Source: Promethearchaeota archaeon
GTDB taxonomy: Archaea; Asgardarchaeota; Lokiarchaeia; Sigyniarchaeales; SOKP01
Direction: 5' to 3'
Assembly (NCBI GenBank): GCA_030603385.1
Contig: JAUVXW010000014.1
Location: 1 to 64,000, forward strand
Length of the DNA stretch: 64,000 nt
The position numbers were made by a program, and so were the translations under genes. Positions 7,416-15,698 of the stretch are shown here, piece by piece. Under the pieces are notes generated by a model. It was not told where the DNA came from and searched no databases. It saw only the letters and a list, made by a program, of their open reading frames with translations. Position 1 is the first letter of the stretch, and every line of letters begins with the position of its first letter.

Positions 7416-8801
7416 TCATAATTTATCAGAATGTTCTACTGTAATTTTTACCCATTTATCAATTTCTTCAAGAATTTCAGTCTTTTCTCTCAGACTTAAC
7501 CCAATATTAGGTTTTGTTCGTTCATAAATATTTGAATATTTGCTAAGATCCCATAAATAATTTTCGTGAAGTATTTTCTTTTTGATATTATTTCTTGCTA
7601 TATCAAACGCTTTTCCAATTGTAGTTATGTCATAATTTTCTTCAACAATCTTTTTTAATGTCATAAGAATTTCTAAGGTATTATCATGAGGTATATATGG
7701 AAGAGGTTTAATCTCTACAAAAGGGCGTTTCATGGTTCTAAGTTCAAATCCTTCTTCTTTTTTTTGGAATTTCAAGACTTCTGGTTTTTCAAGCATTTCT
7801 TTTTTATCAGGTTGATAAAGTCTGGTTTTTTCCTGGATAATACTGCTTTCCAATTGTTCTCTTGTTTGTCTTTTAAGTTGTGTTGGCCATTCTTTAAAAG
7901 AATTCATTCTACTTTCAGCAGAGATGAAAATTGATTCTTTTGGCATTTTTTTATCCATTCGATCATCCTCAAGATTAAATGAAAATGATTTAGATGTTCT
8001 AAGTAAAGGGGATGAATTTTCAATTATTGAAAAGAGAAACATAGGATCATAATGAATCGAAGAATAGAGAATTTTCAATTTTATAATGGATTCTTTAATC
8101 TTTTTCAATTCGGATAGAGTGAAGTTCTCATTTAAAATTTTATCTGCTCCAAAATTAATTCCAAATAGCCCAGCAGTAGAATTTAAATACGCAGTTTTAG
8201 GTTCGTATTCCATATCTCCTGAAATCAATATTTTGTTGTAGAAATCCCAATGAGTACTTAACAACATGTGTCCACTTCTATTTAATTGAAAAGATTGTGG
8301 CTCACGGATTGTTTCCATAAACTCTAAAAAGATGTCTTTATAAGGAATGAATAGGTTTCTCATTAGAGTGCCTTGTATAAAGGTTATTTTATTTTCTGAT
8401 TTGAACGACATATCTATTGGTAATTTGAATAATTTTTCACCGATTATGACATCTCGATCATTTTCTAAAGTAATGTTTTTTGAGGTTGCTAAATGATCAT
8501 AGACAAAATCAGGTAAAATCAAACCTGTTAATTGTCGATTATCTGTAATATATATTCCAGATTGTAATTCAAACTTTACATAATAATATCCCAACCCAAA
8601 TAAAAAGTAAAGTGTTCCTCTTTCTGTAGAAAGGGCACATTCAGTTCCACCTAAAAAAATAACAAGATCTTGAGAAATTTTCGAAATATTATGATTAGCA
8701 TAATTTCCGAATGTGGGGTAACCTAGTAAATCACCCCAACTTGGGATCACAAAGAAAATGTTATTTTTTACTATTTTCTTTTCAAGGAGATGCATTGACA
8801 T
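7416..8801 (-). CDS. Uncharacterised 461-residue protein
   Basis: No family is recognised. The first 280 residues look like a globular mixed alpha/beta domain rich in aromatic residues (FLFGLGYYYVKFELQSGIYI). A charged, probably disordered stretch follows (about residues 285-375, many Lys/Glu/Arg). A helical C-terminus ends the protein (LEILMTLKKIVEENYDITTI, LREKTEILEEIDKWVKITV). There are no transmembrane segments and no metal motifs. It is followed by the roadblock-like gene after 24 bases, so the two may work together. The gene reads cleanly throughout with codon usage like its neighbours. Confidence 0.65.
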   Translation of the reverse strand: MSMHLLEKKIVKNNIFFVIPSWGDLLGYPTFGNYANHNISKISQDLVIFLGGTECALSTERGTLYFLFGLGYYYVKFELQSGIYITDNRQLTGLILPDFVYDHLATSKNITLENDRDVIIGEKLFKLPIDMSFKSENKITFIQGTLMRNLFIPYKDIFLEFMETIREPQSFQLNRSGHMLLSTHWDFYNKILISGDMEYEPKTAYLNSTAGLFGINFGADKILNENFTLSELKKIKESIIKLKILYSSIHYDPMFLFSIIENSSPLLRTSKSFSFNLEDDRMDKKMPKESIFISAESRMNSFKEWPTQLKRQTREQLESSIIQEKTRLYQPDKKEMLEKPEVLKFQKKEEGFELRTMKRPFVEIKPLPYIPHDNTLEILMTLKKIVEENYDITTIGKAFDIARNNIKKKILHENYLWDLSKYSNIYERTKPNIGLSLREKTEILEEIDKWVKITVEHSDKL

Positions 8802-9460
8802 ATTCTAACAAACCTAATGAATTTCAAATTGAATTCCTTGCTAATATAAAATTTTAATTTTATCATATTTAATTTTTACTTGAATTTCCTTCATTTTTGT
8901 AATATATTAAATTAGAAATAGGTTTATTAGATGTGAATATATAAAAAAGTAATACTATTTTTTGCTGTAATCTAAAATCTAAAAAAATTGATATAAAAAA
9001 ATATTATATTTATGTAAAAAACACTCTTTTTTATAACAGAGGTAAGATTTTGTATTTAAATCTTTATTTTAACAAAGATTTTAATCTTATAGTTTTGACA
9101 AAGGGTATAATAGAATATTTACCTATTAATTATGTTATCATTTTTTTTTGAAATTTGAATTTAACATTTGTTGAGTATAGTTCAAGAATATAGCAATCAT
9201 CATTGTAGCTTGGTTATCAATTATCGTGAAATTAGTTTCTACCATTATTCATACCTCTGATACATCATTGAAATATGTGCAAATTTTGCTTTTTTTGGTA
9301 AAATCTGCATCATTTTTATAATTTATAATAATTTTTGTATATAAATCTTTTTTGAAAAACATAGTTCGTTCGTTATAATCAAACAAAAAAAGATGAATTT
9401 TTCAGCTTTAAGAAATAAAAAGTTAAACTATTAAATTCAAATTAATTAGCATTAAGAATA
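8802..9460. other. 659-base AT-rich gap without recognisable genes
   Basis: This stretch between two divergent genes is very A/T-rich with many T-runs. No open frame longer than a few dozen codons is convincing, and no tRNA or rRNA signature is seen. It must hold the promoters of the 461-residue orphan (minus) and the TPR gene (plus). Several TTTATAAT-like boxes occur between 9310 and 9345, about 120-150 bases ahead of the TPR start, but none stands out. Confidence 0.5.
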
Positions 9461-10072
9461 ATGTCAGAGAAAAATAAAGATCAGAAAAACAAGAAAATAT
9501 TAGACGCTGAGGAATTTTATCAAAAGGGGTTAGCCTGCGGACAAAATTCTGATGCTGATGGAGCGATTGAGAGTTGGCAAAAAACTGTAGAGCTCAATCC
9601 CGACCATTTTGAAGCATGGTATAATCTGGGTAATGCTTATGATATAGGGAAAGGGGATATTGATAAGGCTTTTGAGTGCTGGAACAAGGCATTAGAGATT
9701 AAACCAAATGATATCGATGTAATGTATAACATGGGTAATGCCTGCAGAGAGAACGGTGACCAGGATCGAGCAGTGAAATATTACAAAAAAGTTGTGGAAT
9801 TATCTCCGGATGATCATGAAGCATGGAATAATATGGCTAATAGCTATTCAATGAAAGGTGAAGCTGCTAAAGCAATTGAATTTTGGAAGAAAGCACTGGA
9901 AATAAAACCTGATAAATATGAAACATGGTATAATTTAGGTCTTAAATATAGAGAATTAAGAGAATTTGATCTGGCGATAGATTGTTGTCAAAAAATCCTT
10001 GAGAAATACCCAGACTCCTATGAAGTGAAACGTTTATTAAACACAATCAATAGTGAGAAAGACTCTGATTGA
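9461..10072 (+). CDS. Tetratricopeptide-repeat protein
   Basis: A 203-residue soluble protein made almost wholly of 34-residue TPR units. The repeated cores are EAWYNLGNAYD, DVMYNMGNACRENGD, EAWNNMANSYSMKGEAAKAI and ETWYNLGLKYRELREFDLAI, each ending with a LExxPD-type turn. About five repeats follow a charged N-terminal 20 residues. TPR superhelices act as protein-protein docking surfaces; the partner is unknown. The gene stands alone with long flanks. Confidence 0.9.
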   Translation: MSEKNKDQKNKKILDAEEFYQKGLACGQNSDADGAIESWQKTVELNPDHFEAWYNLGNAYDIGKGDIDKAFECWNKALEIKPNDIDVMYNMGNACRENGDQDRAVKYYKKVVELSPDDHEAWNNMANSYSMKGEAAKAIEFWKKALEIKPDKYETWYNLGLKYRELREFDLAIDCCQKILEKYPDSYEVKRLLNTINSEKDSD

Positions 10073-10128
10073 GAACAATAAAAAATAGTTGTAATGTCAA
10101 TAAAATAATAAATTTAAAAAAATTAGGT

Positions 10129-10290
10129 TTAAGTCTTTTCTGATTCAATCTCAGCTATTGCTTTTCCACTACGAAACGGAATATCAACAAGAGACATACC
10201 TGCTTCGTAATCGAATTTCTCTTTGAAGGCTTCATTGAGTGATTGAAAATAGAGTGAAAGTGGTTAATTCTGAGTACTACACAGTAGCAA
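10129..10290 (-). pseudogene. Decayed copy of the 3' end of the FrhB-like gene at 11135-12274
   Basis: Read on the minus strand, this stretch encodes PLSLYFQSLNEAFKEKF and continues through EAGMSLVDIPFRS to a stop aligned with that of the intact gene. About 38 of 44 residues are identical and there is no indel. Just upstream of PLSL the matching leucine codon has become TAA. Before that, a DCYCV fragment (DNA match ACACAGTAGCAA) corresponds to a site about 130 bases further into the intact gene, so an internal deletion has occurred. Similarity also runs about 15 bases past the stop. This is a dead, partly deleted duplicate; nothing longer survives upstream. Confidence 0.8.
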
Positions 10291-10335
10291 TCTCAGAATG
10301 ATATTTAAGTTTAGTATTAAATTTAATAAGATTTC

Positions 10336-10764
10336 TTATTTTAAAATAAATATCGCTTCTCGTTCAGATAAAATAAGCCAAGAAATTTGGCAAATAGATT
10401 TAATACCTATTATTGGTATTCCAAATTCCTGAATAGGTATAATTTCATCTAATTTTATCTCATCTTGTTTGGCTTTATTTAAGATTTTTATGACGACTTT
10501 TTGTTCTTGATCTACAATTTCAATAATTCCATTATAATTATCATATTCAATAAGTCCACTTACGGTAACTCCTTTTCCTCGCCCAATTTTAGGTAAATTC
10601 AATAAGGAAATTGACTCTTTGTCAAGTCCAAAATAACCTGTAAAACCAGTATCAAACATACAATATTTCACAAGTGTAACTTTCGTTTCTGGATTTGATA
10701 TTCTTACGGGAATCCTAAATATTTGTAATTGAGGGTCGAGTTTCCAACCTCCTAAAATATTCAT
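10336..10764 (-). CDS. Clan AA (retropepsin-like) aspartic-protease-fold protein
   Basis: A 142-residue protein with the FDTGFTGYFGLDKE motif (D-T-G active-site loop), then LNLPKIGRGKGVTVSGLIEYDNYNGIIEI, matching the pattern of small archaeal AF_0612-type clan AA aspartic proteases. IPIIGIKSI near the end fits the family's final strand. One DTG per chain implies a dimeric active site. It follows the ribbon-helix-helix gene by 3 bases, as in antitoxin-like pairs where the RHH protein represses the operon. Actual proteolysis is unproven for most members. Confidence 0.65.
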   Translation of the reverse strand: MNILGGWKLDPQLQIFRIPVRISNPETKVTLVKYCMFDTGFTGYFGLDKESISLLNLPKIGRGKGVTVSGLIEYDNYNGIIEIVDQEQKVVIKILNKAKQDEIKLDEIIPIQEFGIPIIGIKSICQISWLILSEREAIFILK

Positions 10765-10767
10765 GAA

Positions 10768-11043
10768 TTATCCCCTAATATGTTTCAAATTATCTTGCAA
10801 TTCTATTAGTTTTGAATTTGCAAGTTCAAGTACATTCTTTGGATCTTTTTTTAATAATTCAAAATCAGAAGGGTTAAATGGACCAACTATATAAGGTGCT
10901 GATCCATTATAATTGAATTCTGAAACATATTTAGATAAGGCTTCTCTTAAAACATGGCTTCGACTTCGAAAAAAACCCTTCTCAATAAAGTCATCTACCT
11001 TTTTTAATAAATCATCAGGTATTCGTATTTGTAATGTTTTCAT
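10768..11043 (-). CDS. Ribbon-helix-helix (CopG/Arc-type) DNA-binding protein
   Basis: A 91-residue protein opening MKTLQIRIPDDLLKKVDDFI, the beta-strand plus first helix of the RHH fold, followed by SRSHVLREALSKYVSEF, the second helix. The C-terminal 40 residues form a separate effector tail. RHH dimers bind short palindromes, usually in their own promoter. It heads a two-gene unit with the protease-like gene 3 bases downstream, resembling a toxin-antitoxin module. The cassette sits between the intact FrhB-like gene and its decayed 3' copy. Confidence 0.85.
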   Translation of the reverse strand: MKTLQIRIPDDLLKKVDDFIEKGFFRSRSHVLREALSKYVSEFNYNGSAPYIVGPFNPSDFELLKKDPKNVLELANSKLIELQDNLKHIRG

Positions 11044-11134
11044 ATTTATGTATCACTAATAATTACATATGTAATTAAATATTTAAATTCAGATCCTTGT
11101 TTTACTTAAAAGAACAAAATTAAAAAAATTAGGA

Positions 11135-12274
11135 TTAAGTTTTTTCTAATTCCATCTCTGCTATTGCTTTCGCACTACGGAAAGGTATATCATCAAGAGA
11201 CATACCTGCTTCATAACCGAACTTTTCCTTGAAAGATTCATTTAATGATTGAAAATAGAGTGATAACGGTAAGTTTTGGGGGCAGTTATTATCGCAGTTA
11301 CCACATTCAACGCACCTGTCAGCATCGTGAGCTATTCTTGTTAATTGGTAAGTTACTTTATCTATTGTTTTAGCCTTTCTCTTTTTCTGTAGTATACAAT
11401 CCACACAGTAGCAAACCGGGCAACCTCTAATGCAAGTGTTGCACATAGTGCATTTGAGTAGCTCTGCTATCTTTTCTTCCTGTGATAATTTTTCCCATTC
11501 TTCCAAATCTTTTGCCCGTTTTTCTTTCGCTTTTTCAATTATTTGATTGTAAGTATTTTCATGTTCTTTTTTGATATTATCTGGAAGTTCTTTCTTTGCA
11601 ATTCCTGATTTTTCAAGAATTTCATTTCCTTTATCTGAATAAACTTTTAGAATTATCTCTTCTGAATCAATAGGAATTCCAAGATCGCTTATTGTTAAAT
11701 CAGCGACGACAGGAATCTTTCGGAAACATCTTAGACAATTTTCAGCAACAGTGAGCTTAAGTTCTTTTGTGCTTCCATCATCCATTTTAACAATAAGGCC
11801 TTTATCTCCAACTTTTTCTTTAACGATTTTTGTTGGATCAACATCCTTAATTGATCTCATTTCTCGTCCAGCTTTCGGAAGCATTCCCCTATCTTCTATA
11901 CCAACTATAAAAAGATTATCTAGATTTACTTGTTTGATTTTAGCAAGTTCAATTAATGCTCTTGTATCGCATGGGCGTGCAATGAGTCCTACTTTCTCGT
12001 TCATCGCACCTGCTACAGATTTATGCAAATATTTTGATGCAGAATCTGTTCTTGTGTAACCAAAAGCAATTAGAGGGAATAATGGGAAATCTGAAAGATC
12101 TGCTTCTTTCTCCACTAATTTTGGTTGAACAGTAAATCTATCTATATTTCCAGATTTTTTATCAACTCTCAATTGAGCGCCAATAAATTTATCAACGACT
12201 TTTTCTTTCAGTAAAGTGGCTAAGATTTTAGAAAAATCTTCACTCTTAATTAGGTATTCTTCCATTGCATCCAT
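11135..12274 (-). CDS. FrhB/FdhB-like flavin and Fe-S oxidoreductase subunit
   Basis: A 379-residue member of the coenzyme F420 hydrogenase/dehydrogenase beta-subunit family. The FrhB core is seen in KVGLIARPCDTRALIELAKI and NLFIVGIEDRGMLP, plus a CLRCFRKIP motif near residue 190. A ferredoxin-like module follows: CTMCNTCIRGCPVCYCVDC and CVECGNCDNNCPQNLPLS. Such subunits oxidise or reduce F420, NAD(P)H or ferredoxin and pass electrons to Hdr partners. It is the last gene of the HdrA-MvhD unit, about 200 bases downstream of MvhD with the SECIS-like hairpin between. Its 3' end is duplicated at 10129. Confidence 0.82.
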   Translation of the reverse strand: MDAMEEYLIKSEDFSKILATLLKEKVVDKFIGAQLRVDKKSGNIDRFTVQPKLVEKEADLSDFPLFPLIAFGYTRTDSASKYLHKSVAGAMNEKVGLIARPCDTRALIELAKIKQVNLDNLFIVGIEDRGMLPKAGREMRSIKDVDPTKIVKEKVGDKGLIVKMDDGSTKELKLTVAENCLRCFRKIPVVADLTISDLGIPIDSEEIILKVYSDKGNEILEKSGIAKKELPDNIKKEHENTYNQIIEKAKEKRAKDLEEWEKLSQEEKIAELLKCTMCNTCIRGCPVCYCVDCILQKKRKAKTIDKVTYQLTRIAHDADRCVECGNCDNNCPQNLPLSLYFQSLNESFKEKFGYEAGMSLDDIPFRSAKAIAEMELEKT

Positions 12275-12392
12275 GTATTTCCAACTCTAAAATACAAATT
12301 AATTAATTACAAATTCTTATTTTTTTTCTTAAATTTACAAATCTTTTGAAATAAATTTTTCCAATTTCTATTAAATTTTGAAAAACTATTTT

Positions 12393-12466
12393 ATGTGTTA
12401 TATGGTGCACCCATTTCTTCAGCATGAGTTCTCATTTTTTTAACTCAGCCTCATCAGTAAACACAT
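12393..12466 (-). promoter_or_regulatory. Candidate SECIS element, eukaryote-like architecture
   Basis: Read on the minus strand, beginning 8 bases after the MvhD stop, AUGUGUU (12466-12460) pairs perfectly with AACACAU (12399-12393). Inside, UGAGUU (12447-12442) pairs with AACUCA (12430-12425) below an 11-base loop starting with a run of A. Between the two helices lie CUGAUGAGGC on the 5' side and UGCUGAAG on the 3' side, which can form tandem sheared G-A/A-G pairs, the SECIS/kink-turn core. The position in the 3' UTR of a gene with in-frame UGA codons fits archaeal practice. Folding was done by eye. Confidence 0.7.
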
Positions 12467-12473
12467 TAATTTT

Positions 12474-12932
12474 TTAAGCTTTAGCTTTCGCTTTAGCTTT
12501 TCCTTTTTTAGGTGTCCCTTTAATCCGTAAAGGACTTGGTCCCAACTTGCGGATGGTTTTATCGATTTCTATAGCTTCTCTTTGAAATTTTTGACCTTCT
12601 GCAGCTGTACAATATATTATTTTAATTCTTTCAGGGCTCACTCCAACGACCTTTAGAATTTCTTTAACATATTCCACTTGACGATATGCATAGTAATTTC
12701 CTGTCTCATAGTCACACTCTCCAGGATATCAAGCATTAATAACAACGCCATCAGCACCTCTACCGAACGTTCTCATTATTAGATCGCATCCTACGCGCCC
12801 TGCACAGGGCACCAATACATTTCGGATTGAATCTGGATAATTTGCACGAATTGTACCCGCCATATCAGCTGCCCCATATCCTCATTTCCAGCAAGCATAT
12901 ACAATAATTTTAATATCATTATTTTCTGCCAT
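12474..12932 (-). CDS. mvhD: Selenocysteine-containing MvhD/VhuD-type Fe-S subunit (two in-frame UGA)
   Basis: A 152-codon frame starting MAENNDIKIIVYACWK and containing UGA at codons 17 (12884-12882) and 68 (12731-12729). Both fall exactly where MvhD/VhuD proteins have conserved cysteines: the NWC of CCNWC, and the cysteine of TGCHPGDCHY (here INA-U-YPGEC). The intervening sequence is intact and typical: MAGTIRANYPDSIR, VPCAGRVGCD, FGRGADGVVI. The C-terminus is a Lys/Ala-rich tail. MvhD carries a [2Fe-2S] site and passes electrons between a dehydrogenase partner and HdrA. It starts 17 bases after the HdrA stop. Without UGA readthrough only a 67-residue tail would be called. Confidence 0.88.
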
Positions 12933-12949
12933 TTTATTTCTCCACCTCT

Positions 12950-14932
12950 CTACTCCTCAATTGGTAATAAAACATCTATAAGCGCCATGTATTGGTCGTC
13001 TCTAAAGTACGTTAAATCAATTGCTTTTGAAGGACATAGACCCGCACATGTTCCGCACCCTCGACAATTAATTAAGTCAACAACGAGATTTCCTGTTTCA
13101 TTTACCGAGATAGCACTATATGGACAAGCTTCTATACATTTATAACATTTAGCACAACGCTCATCTGAGGGTGTAGCTCTGATTAATTCCATTGTATATT
13201 CTCCTTTTCCCATTGGAATGCCTGCTACCGATGCTGCTCCTCTTGCTTGGCTTACTGTTTTGTCAATCTCTTTTTGACCTTGAGCAGATCCACAAATGTA
13301 GATCCCAGGCACTTTAGTACTAATTGGGTCAAGTCGAGGATGATATTCCTTTAAGAAACCATCTGGACTTCTTTCCATCTTTAATACCCGAGCAATTTGA
13401 AGGGTACCTTGCGATGGAAGAGATGCTGATGATAATATAACCATGTGGACTTCCATAGAAACTACACTATCAGTTCCAACCGGTTCAAATTGTACTGTAA
13501 GGTTTTTTGTTAGAGGATCTTCTTCTATTTTTCCAACTAATCCCTTGACAAAAATTGTTCCCGCATCTCGAGATCTTCTATAATATTCTTCGTAATCTTT
13601 TCCAGCACATCGCATATCAATGTAAACACAAACGATTTGTGAATCGGGGTACTCTGATTTAATAAGTTTTGAGTTTTTAAGGGAAAGGTTACAGCAGATA
13701 ACGCTACAATGAGCATTTTTATTTATATCTCTTGACCCAACGCAATTGATAAACAAAATCTTAGTAGGACGTTTGCCATCAGAGGGTCGTATTAAATGCC
13801 CATATGTTGGACCGTTTGGCGCAAGTATCCTCTCTAGTTCTATTTGATTAATAACATTATCAAAAATACCATATCCATAATCATCACCTTTATAGAGGTC
13901 CCAACCAGTAGCAACTATTATAGTACCAATATCAAGTTCTACAATTTTATCCTGTTGACTAAAATCTATGGCTTCTTGTTCACATGCATCAACGCAAGCA
14001 AAGCATTCAATACACACATCTCTTTCAAGTTGTGATACTGCTGGTACTGCTTGAGCAAAAGCGATATCAATTACTTTTCTAGCAGATAAGTGCTCATCAA
14101 AATAATTACTCGTGTACACAGGACACACATCAGTACATGTTCCACAACCAGTACATTTTGTTTCATCAACGAATCGGGCTTTTCTTTTAACTTTAACTTT
14201 AAAGTTGCCAATATAACCATCTATTTCTGCAACTTCACTGTATGACAAGATTTCTATATTTGGATGACGATTAGCTTCAAGCATTTTTGGTCCCAAGATT
14301 CATATAGAACAATCATCTGTCGGAAAAGTTCTATCAAGTTGGGACATACGCCCTCCAATTGTTGTATTCTTCTCAACTAAATATACCTTATATCCAGCAT
14401 CGCCCAAATCGATAGCAGCAGATAATCCAGCAATTCCTCCACCAACTACAAGAGCAGAAGGTTCTACTGGAACTGTTTTAGTGGGTACATCTTCCAATAA
14501 CCATGCTCGAGCAATACCCGCTTTAATTAATTCGATTGCTTTCAGTGTAGCTTTCTCACGTACCTCCGGAGCTTGATGTACAAAAGAGCAGTGTTCTCGT
14601 ATATTCACAAATTCTAAGTATCTTGGGGGTAATCCCATCTCTGTTAATATGGCATGAAATACAGGTTGATGAGTCTTGGGTGTACATGCGGCAACTAATA
14701 TTCTACTAAACTTTACATCCTCATGTTTCTCCTTAATTTCAGCAGAACCGCCTTCAGTTCAAAGAGAAAGATATGGGTAAGCCCAAACGTTATCTATTTT
14801 ATTTATTTCTTCGACTATTTTTGGGATATCTAATATGCCTGCTATGTTAATACCTCAGTGGCAGACGAACACACCTATTCTAGGCTGAACTTCGTCTTCA
14901 TTACTATTACTATTGGTCTGTTTATCAGACAA
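12950..14932 (-). CDS. hdrA: Heterodisulfide reductase subunit A with three in-frame UGA (selenocysteine) codons
   Basis: A 660-codon frame with UGA at codons 26 (14857-14855), 58 (14761-14759) and 211 (14302-14300). Each sits at a cysteine position of HdrA: CHUG at the N-terminal Fe-S site, LSLUTEGG (usually MCS-PG), and DDCSIU before ILGPKM. The rest is standard HdrA: CTPKTH, ANIREHC-type segment VNIREHCSF, FAD motif GGGIAGLSAA, CTGCGTCTDVCP inserted cluster, CIECFACVDAC, CVGSRD, and two C-terminal ferredoxin sites (CAKCYKCIEACP, CRGCGTCAGLCP). The TTG start at 14932 has AGGTGA six bases upstream. HdrA is the FAD-bearing electron-bifurcating subunit; it is followed by MvhD. Confidence 0.9.
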
Positions 14933-15140
14933 TATGTTCACCTTTGTTTAACTTAACCTCCTATTTTTCTAAGGCTATACTTTTTCCTAATTTCTTAGTT
15001 AGCTAAGAAATATGTTATGATAGAGTAAATAGTGTATATTATTAAAATTAAATTATTATAAAATTTTAATTCAAAACTTTAGAAGTCATTATATCTACAC
15101 TTTTTAAATTAAATAAAAAAAGTTAAAAAAAAAATAAAAT

Positions 15141-15698
15141 TTATGCTTCAGATTCTTTTAAAATATCTCCAAAAAGTCGTTTTACAGCATCTATCCGCTT
15201 CTCTTCACCAATCTGTTCTACATCTTTTAATGATATAGCTTCTTTTGGGCATAAATCAATGCAAGCAGGATACTTTTCTCCTCTTTCTGGGTTTATATAA
15301 TCTTCTTTCATAGTCTCGCAAAGATCACAGATAATCGCTTTTTGAGTTTGAATGTGTAAATTTAATACTCCAAACTCGCACGCTCTAATACAGAAGGCAC
15401 ATCCGTTACACTTGTCATCGTCTACGATAATTGAGCCTGTTTCTTTGTCTTGTTCTAAAGCCTTTTCTGGGCAGCTGCGAACACATGGAGCGTCATCGCA
15501 TTTTTGACACGCTAATGCGATATTTAAGATGGGTTCTATTCTTACTCTATGGATTCTTGTGTTAATTGGATTAAATTCGCCATCATGTACAAAAGAACAT
15601 ATAGATTCACATGTTTCACATCCAGTGCATAAATTTGGGTCCACAATAATAAATTGATGAACAACTCCGCCTCTTTTCTTGGTTCCTATTTTTGACAT
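15141..15698 (-). CDS. Four-cluster ferredoxin-like partner of the tungsten oxidoreductase
   Basis: A 185-residue HycB/BamC-type protein with four cysteine clusters in order: CTGCETCESICSF, CQKCDDAPCVRSCP, CNGCAFCIRACEFG, and the CDLC ... CIDLCP pair split by a 16-residue spacer. This plan binds four [4Fe-4S] clusters and shuttles electrons from a molybdopterin/tungstopterin subunit. Its ATG at 15698 directly abuts the stop of the oxidoreductase gene (TAA-ATG), and GGGAGG lies about 10 bases ahead inside that gene, so the two are cotranslated. It is the likely electron acceptor of the oxidoreductase and donor to HdrA, or the reverse. Confidence 0.9.
   Translation of the reverse strand: MSKIGTKKRGGVVHQFIIVDPNLCTGCETCESICSFVHDGEFNPINTRIHRVRIEPILNIALACQKCDDAPCVRSCPEKALEQDKETGSIIVDDDKCNGCAFCIRACEFGVLNLHIQTQKAIICDLCETMKEDYINPERGEKYPACIDLCPKEAISLKDVEQIGEEKRIDAVKRLFGDILKESEA

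Noticed and set aside
8802..9460. CRISPR array or hidden genes in the longest AT-rich gap
   Set aside because: No evenly spaced direct repeats and no convincing ORF were found; the T-runs are irregular.
12474..14932. Reading hdrA and mvhD as frameshifted or decayed gene fragments
   Set aside because: All five interruptions are UGA, all are in the same frame as the flanking sequence, all fall on family cysteines, and a SECIS-like hairpin follows. Random decay would also give UAA/UAG and indels.
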